From: Benthicola sp964195715
GTDB taxonomy: Bacteria > Gemmatimonadota > Gemmatimonadetes > Palauibacterales > Palauibacteraceae
Length of the DNA: 8,198 nt
Assembly (NCBI GenBank): GCA_964195715.1
Contig: CAXMRU010000244.1
Span: 1-8,198 of the forward strand
Direction: 5' to 3'
Under the pieces are notes generated by a model. That model was not told where the DNA came from. It did not search any database and was given only the letters and a program-made list of their open reading frames with translations. The position numbers and the translations under genes are program-made. This document shows, in pieces, positions 4,711 through 8,198 of the stretch (positions are counted from its first letter, which is position 1; each line of letters starts with the position of its first letter).

Positions 4711-6816
4711 TTAGCGGGTTGCTGAAGAACCCTGCCAGTCCCCGAGGATCAGCTGCCGCAACTGATCGGGCTCGGATACCGGCCGTTCACACGCGAACCC
4801 GGTGCACAGGTAGGCGGCTGCCCGGCCGTCGAGGAGATCGAAATCGCGGGCGAACCGGGCCAGCCCGCTCAGTGGTCCCGAGTCATCTCCCGCGGGCTTG
4901 AACAGCAGCACACGACTCGGGTGGAAGCCCTCCCGGGCGATCTCGAGCAAGGCGATCGTGTCCTCGGCGCCGGGATTTCCCACGATCACGAGCTCCTGCG
5001 ACGGACCGATCGCCATGTCCAGCGCCGAGAGAAAGAACGTGAACGCGGACGGCTGCGACGCCACCTGGCGTGAGAACGCAGACGCAGTCTCCGACGCCAG
5101 CCGTTCGTAGGGTACGCTGCCCGTGAGTCGGGCCAGTCTGACGAGGTTGTACAACGCGACCGAGTTCCCTGAAGGAGCCGCCCCGTCATACACCTCCTTC
5201 TGACGCACGATGAGGTCCTCCTTTCCCTCCGGACTGAAGAAGAACCCACCCCGATCCGTATCACGGAACCGCTCGACCATCCCGTCCGTGAGAGCCACGG
5301 CCCGCCCCAGGTGTTCCGGATCCAGCGTCGCCTGGTACAGCTCGATCTCCCCCCACGCAAGGAACGCGTAGTCGTCCAGGTTGGCCAGGATCGCGGCCTC
5401 GCCGTCCCGGTACCTGTGAAGCAACTCTCCCTCGCACCACATCGTTTCGTGGAAGAAGTTCGCTGACCTCCGCGCCGCTTCGACCAGATCCGGATCGTTC
5501 AGCACCGTGCCCGCCCGGGCCAGCGCCACGATCATCAGGCCGTTCCAGTCGGTCAGGATCTTGTCGTCGAGGAGCGGACGTTCGCGCCGTTCGCGGTGAT
5601 CGAAGAGCGTGCGCCTGGCGTCCTCCAGCCGCGTAACGGCATCGGCGGGACGTAGACCCAGCTCCGCCGCCACTGCCTCGAGACCCCGGGTCACGTGGGG
5701 AATATTGAGCCCGGTCTCCCCACCTGTCGCCTCGTCCCGGAAGTTTCCGGCTTCCCGAATCCCCCACGCCGCCGATGCGAGACGAGCCTCATCCGCCCCC
5801 AGGACCTCGCTCACCTCTGCCATCGACCAGACGTAGAACTTGCCCTCCTCCCCTTCGCTATCCGCGTCCTCGGCCGAGTAGAAACCGCCCTCGGGCGAGG
5901 TCAGATCGCGGAGCACGTACTCGGCGATCTGCCGGATCACGGCCTCCCGCCCGGAGGTCGGCTCCAGCGCGAACGACTCGGCGTACGCCAGCATCAGCAT
6001 CGCCTGGTCGTACAGCATCTTCTCGAAGTGAGGAAGCAACCACTGGCTATCGGTCGAATAACGGTGGAATCCGTAGCCGACGTGATCGAACACACCTCCC
6101 GCCCGCATCGCGTCCAGGGTCTGCTCGACCATGTCCCTCGCCGCCGCGATCCCGGTGCGCTGCCAGTACCGAAGCAGAAACAGCAGCCGGTGCGGAGTGG
6201 GGAACCTGGGAGCGCTTCCGAATCCCCCCCTGTCCCGGTCGAACGAGCCCGCCAGCTCGCTGAAGCCCTGCCGGAGCACTTCCTCGCCGAGCGCGCGACC
6301 GCTGAGGTCGGCCGAGGCCATGCGCTCCAACTGCTGCCGGATCGAATCGCCCGAGGCCAGCAGCGCCGACCTGTCCCCCTCCCAGGCGTCCGCGATGCGG
6401 GGAATGAGCTCCAACATCCCGACCCGGCCGTGCCTGTTCTCCCGTGGTATGTACGTCGCCGCCATGAAGGGAATGCGGTCCGGCGTCATGAGAATCGTCA
6501 GCGGCCAGCCCCCGCGGCCGATCGTAAGCTGAGCAACCGTCATGTAGATGCCATCGATGTCTGGACGCTCTTCCCTGTCCACCTTGATGTTGATGAAGGC
6601 CTCGTTCATCAGACCTGCGACTTCATGGTCCTCGAACGACTCGTGCTCCATCACGTGGCACCAGTGACACGTGGCATATCCGATGGAAAGGAAGATCGGC
6701 CGGTCCAGATCGCGGGCCGCCGCGAAGGCTTTCTCTCCCCAGGGATACCAGTCCACCGGGTTGTGGGCGTGCTGCAGCAGGTAGGGGCTCTTCTGATCGA
6801 TCAGTCGGTTCGACAT
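4711..6816 (-). CDS. Thioredoxin-domain protein of the DUF255 / YyaL (spermatogenesis-associated 20-like) family
   Basis: I chose the ATG at 6816 because the protein then begins as the family usually does (MSNRLIDQKSPYLLQHAHNP, then VDWYPWG). No strong ribosome binding site precedes it. A TTG at 6852 would add 12 residues. The 701 residues are of full family length. Residues 15-125 are the thioredoxin-like domain with the redox-type motif C50-H-W-C53 in YATCHWCHVM, then KVDREERPDIDGIYM and GGWPLTILMTPD, all family hallmarks. From about residue 190 to the end lies the alpha/alpha-barrel region resembling N-acylglucosamine 2-epimerase and six-hairpin glycosidases (GGVFDHVGYGFHRYSTD, HFEKMLYDQAML, DWNGLMIVALARAG). 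No signal peptide is seen, so it is probably cytoplasmic. The biochemical role of the family is not settled. The gene converges on the TerB-dodecin gene and is divergent from the small gene at 7054. Confidence 0.96.
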   Translation of the reverse strand: MSNRLIDQKSPYLLQHAHNPVDWYPWGEKAFAAARDLDRPIFLSIGYATCHWCHVMEHESFEDHEVAGLMNEAFINIKVDREERPDIDGIYMTVAQLTIGRGGWPLTILMTPDRIPFMAATYIPRENRHGRVGMLELIPRIADAWEGDRSALLASGDSIRQQLERMASADLSGRALGEEVLRQGFSELAGSFDRDRGGFGSAPRFPTPHRLLFLLRYWQRTGIAAARDMVEQTLDAMRAGGVFDHVGYGFHRYSTDSQWLLPHFEKMLYDQAMLMLAYAESFALEPTSGREAVIRQIAEYVLRDLTSPEGGFYSAEDADSEGEEGKFYVWSMAEVSEVLGADEARLASAAWGIREAGNFRDEATGGETGLNIPHVTRGLEAVAAELGLRPADAVTRLEDARRTLFDHRERRERPLLDDKILTDWNGLMIVALARAGTVLNDPDLVEAARRSANFFHETMWCEGELLHRYRDGEAAILANLDDYAFLAWGEIELYQATLDPEHLGRAVALTDGMVERFRDTDRGGFFFSPEGKEDLIVRQKEVYDGAAPSGNSVALYNLVRLARLTGSVPYERLASETASAFSRQVASQPSAFTFFLSALDMAIGPSQELVIVGNPGAEDTIALLEIAREGFHPSRVLLFKPAGDDSGPLSGLARFARDFDLLDGRAAAYLCTGFACERPVSEPDQLRQLILGDWQGSSATR

Positions 6817-7053
6817 GGTCCGGACGGTAGCCGGGCCACGACGCACCGGCAATCGGCTCTACGCGGACAGTACCCGTGGGATTTGCAAGAACCGCTTCCG
6901 GTTTGCGGGGGTGGCGATCGCCGTGCGTCGCTTCGAGATCGCGGCGTAAGACACATGAAACCCGCAACGACAAGGGCCTCCCGCCCGATTGTCTCCGGCC
7001 GGATCGGGATTTGCGTTTCTGCAGGTCAGAAAGAACTCACCGGGGAGGGTGGC
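6817..7053. other. Divergent intergenic region
   Basis: This 237-bp gap separates the start of the thioredoxin-domain gene (minus) from the small gene at 7054 (plus). It holds a small hairpin, AACCG-cttc-CGGTT (6890-6903), which GCA/TGC pairing can extend with a two-base bulge. I see no clear promoter hexamers. An in-frame ATG at 6956 could extend the downstream gene by about 33 residues, but it lacks a ribosome binding site. Confidence 0.45.
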
Positions 7054-7350
7054 ATGCAAGTCGCTTTCTACGACTGGACGACCTACTGGACCGGAGCTCT
7101 GGAAAAGGGACAGGGCTCCCTCCCGCATTGCGTGCTGCGGCTGATCGAAGCTGCCCGGGACGACGACTATGAAGATTTCGCGGCCGAGGCCCGTGGCCTT
7201 CCGTATCTCGAGCTCACGGTGGCGCAGATCATCTTCGAGCGTATCGAAGAACTTCATCGGGATGAGCCCGGCCTCAAGCACGCGGCCGAAGCGGTCTCCG
7301 AGCTCGTGGACGTACTGGTGTCGGAGGAAGCTCGACGAAATGCCGCCTGA
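7054..7350 (+). CDS. Small acidic helical protein of unknown function
   Basis: The ATG at 7054 follows a GGGGAGGG ribosome binding site and gives 98 residues. Third codon positions are strongly G or C from this ATG onward and less so before it, which supports the start. The N-terminus is aromatic (MQVAFYDWTTYWTGALEKG). The rest is predicted alpha-helical and acidic (LRLIEAARDDDYEDFAAEAR, IIFERIEELHRDEP, VSELVDVLV). No signal peptide, membrane segment, zinc ligands or DNA-binding motif is evident. I do not recognise the family. It lies on the same strand as the JAB/MPN gene, 250 bases upstream, which is rather far for an operon. Confidence 0.7.
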   Translation: MQVAFYDWTTYWTGALEKGQGSLPHCVLRLIEAARDDDYEDFAAEARGLPYLELTVAQIIFERIEELHRDEPGLKHAAEAVSELVDVLVSEEARRNAA

Positions 7351-7600
7351 GATCCTGCCCGAGCCGCCAGCCGCGGCCGCTTTTCGCCAGATTTGGCCTG
7401 ATTCACACGTTTTTCCACACCTGATCCGTCATAGACCGCTGCCCGATCTGGTGCGCATGGCGGACTTATGCATACAAACAGGTATTCGAGCAGTGATCTG
7501 AGGCTGGAACGGCAATTGCTGTTTCGTGCTCGGAGGGATGCGGCATGATTCCGGATTGCCGCCCCGTTTAACGCGGAACCAGGGCTCGAAGCACTCGCAA
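7351..7600. other. Intergenic region upstream of the JAB/MPN gene, with a possible 8-codon leader ORF
   Basis: No substantial coding frame is seen in these 250 bases. The stretch is more AT-rich in its middle (about 7380-7530) than its surroundings, which fits a promoter region, but no firm -35/-10 pair can be named. An ATG at 7545 with GGAGGG seven bases upstream opens an 8-codon ORF (MIPDCRPV, stop at 7569-7571) that ends 29 bases before the next gene. Another ATG at 7538 is in frame with the downstream gene, but is too close to that GGAGGG to be well placed. Confidence 0.4.
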
Positions 7601-8198
7601 ATGGCAAACGAGAACGACGCACGAATCCACACCCCTTCTCCCACCGCGACCCGCGGCGGCGGGACGGATCGCGTCCATATTTCGGTCCCCAGGCCTCTTC
7701 CGCGGAGCATTTCCTGGGTCCCGACCGACATGCCCACGGAAGTCGGAAACGAGCCCATCTACGACGTCTTCATCACACAGGATGCCCTCAGCCAGCTCCT
7801 TGGCCACGTCCGGGAGCCCACGCCCGGTGGTCGGCCATTCGGACTGCTGGCCGGCGACCTGTGCGAGGACCTCGACGACGGTCGGCGGTATGTGCTCATC
7901 GGCGGTGTCTGTCCGTCCCCTGTCCCGCTCCTCGACGATCCACAGGATCTCATCCCCGCCGACGCGTGGGACCAAATGCGGCGAGGAGCTGACCGGCTGC
8001 GCGGAAACCTGGTCGGGTGGTACTTCGGCCACGATGCGGAAATCGTGACGCTGTCCAACGGCGAGCTCAACACCCACCGCAAGTACTTCGGCGAGCCGTG
8101 GCACAGCGCCGTGGTCGTGGCGTCCGACGCAGAGGATCCTCGGGGTGGGTTCTTCCGCCAGACTGCCACGGGAGTCTCGGGATCGACCCCGCTGCCGT
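7601..8198 (+). CDS. JAB/MPN-domain (JAMM-like) protein with a degenerate metal-binding motif, 3' end outside window
   Basis: The frame is open from ATG 7601 to the right edge (199 residues). The ribosome binding site is weak, and an in-frame ATG at 7538 is the alternative start. Residues 1-45 are Pro/Thr/Arg-rich and probably disordered. Residues 54-190 follow the JAB/MPN fold: VFITQDALSQLLGHVREPTP, PFGLLAGDLCED, YVLIGGVCPSPVPL, then LRGNLVGWYFGHDAEIVTLS and NGELNTHRKYFGEPW, then SAVVVASD. In active JAMM enzymes the core reads GWYHSHP...SxxD. Here the first zinc His is Phe142, the second is His144, Ser152 is kept with the canonical spacing, and the Asp is Glu155. The upstream catalytic Glu, usually just before the GLL strand, is also not evident (GGRPFGLLAG). 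It is therefore probably not an active metallo-isopeptidase, but may bind a protein partner, as MPN-minus subunits do in eukaryotes. Confidence 0.82.
   Translation, partial: MANENDARIHTPSPTATRGGGTDRVHISVPRPLPRSISWVPTDMPTEVGNEPIYDVFITQDALSQLLGHVREPTPGGRPFGLLAGDLCEDLDDGRRYVLIGGVCPSPVPLLDDPQDLIPADAWDQMRRGADRLRGNLVGWYFGHDAEIVTLSNGELNTHRKYFGEPWHSAVVVASDAEDPRGGFFRQTATGVSGSTPLP

Noticed and set aside
4696..4713. Bidirectional terminator between the convergent stops
   Set aside because: Only 12 bases separate the stop codons and no stem-loop with T-runs is visible.
5695..7053. Very long plus-strand open frame leading into the gene at 7054
   Set aside because: It is the antisense of the thioredoxin-domain gene, which has clear family motifs on the minus strand. 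GC-rich codon bias commonly leaves such shadow frames open. Only the part from 7054 looks coding.
7370..7384. Intrinsic terminator after the 98-residue gene (GCCGCGGCCGC followed by TTTT)
   Set aside because: The GC palindromes have no room for a loop and the T-run is only four bases, so no proper stem-loop forms.
7409..7419. DnaA-box-like TTTTCCACA
   Set aside because: A single one-mismatch copy with no other boxes, no AT-rich unwinding region and no replication genes nearby.
1801..7475. Shared 9-mer GACTTATGC at about 1801 and 7466
   Set aside because: Sequences diverge immediately on both sides, and a 9-base match is expected by chance many times in 8 kb.
7568..8169. Two minus-strand open frames opposite the JAB/MPN gene
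   Set aside because: The plus frame carries a recognisable JAB/MPN pattern to the window edge; the minus frames show no motif.

Overview
This is a high-GC bacterial window, about 60 to 65 percent by eye. It uses GTG and TTG starts, GGAGG-type ribosome binding sites and lipoprotein signal peptides. The gene families resemble those I associate with Gemmatimonadota and similar free-living, high-GC, Gram-negative-type bacteria. That assignment is an inference from style; the window holds no marker gene.

Positions 1-1700 (minus strand) form an accessory-looking block of cell-envelope proteins. Transcription would run from a cysteine-rich lipoprotein (1694 to 1149), through a small lipoprotein (1097 to 738), to a membrane-anchored protein (565 to beyond position 1). 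The last gene is broken by a frameshift. Codon use here is less GC-biased than in the rest of the window.

Positions 1695-2808 look like a rearrangement scar. A 324-bp gene-free stretch with several imperfect hairpins leads into the 5' part of an unrecognised plus-strand gene (ATG at 2019). This meets, head-on near 2160-2180, the 5' third of a class C beta-lactamase-like serine hydrolase on the minus strand (start 2498), cut just after its SxxK motif. Each remnant now reads antisense through the other. Further right are a perfect 9-bp inverted repeat (2598-2627) and a possible small ORF (2653-2883).

Positions 2809-6816 hold well-preserved housekeeping or metabolic genes. psuG (pseudouridine-5'-phosphate glycosidase, minus) is divergent from a two-domain protein with a TerB/Tic110-like helical region and a C-terminal dodecin domain (plus). 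That gene converges on a large thioredoxin-domain (DUF255/YyaL-like) protein (minus).

Positions 6817-8198 carry a 98-residue acidic protein of unknown function (plus), a 250-bp gap, and the 5' part of a gene for a JAB/MPN-domain protein whose JAMM metal-binding motif is degenerate (plus, running off the right edge).

No RNA gene, CRISPR array, transposase or integrase is visible. The items most worth a second look are the head-on gene-fragment junction, the TerB-dodecin fusion that lacks the flavin-binding residues, and the apparently metal-less JAB/MPN protein next to an unknown small gene.
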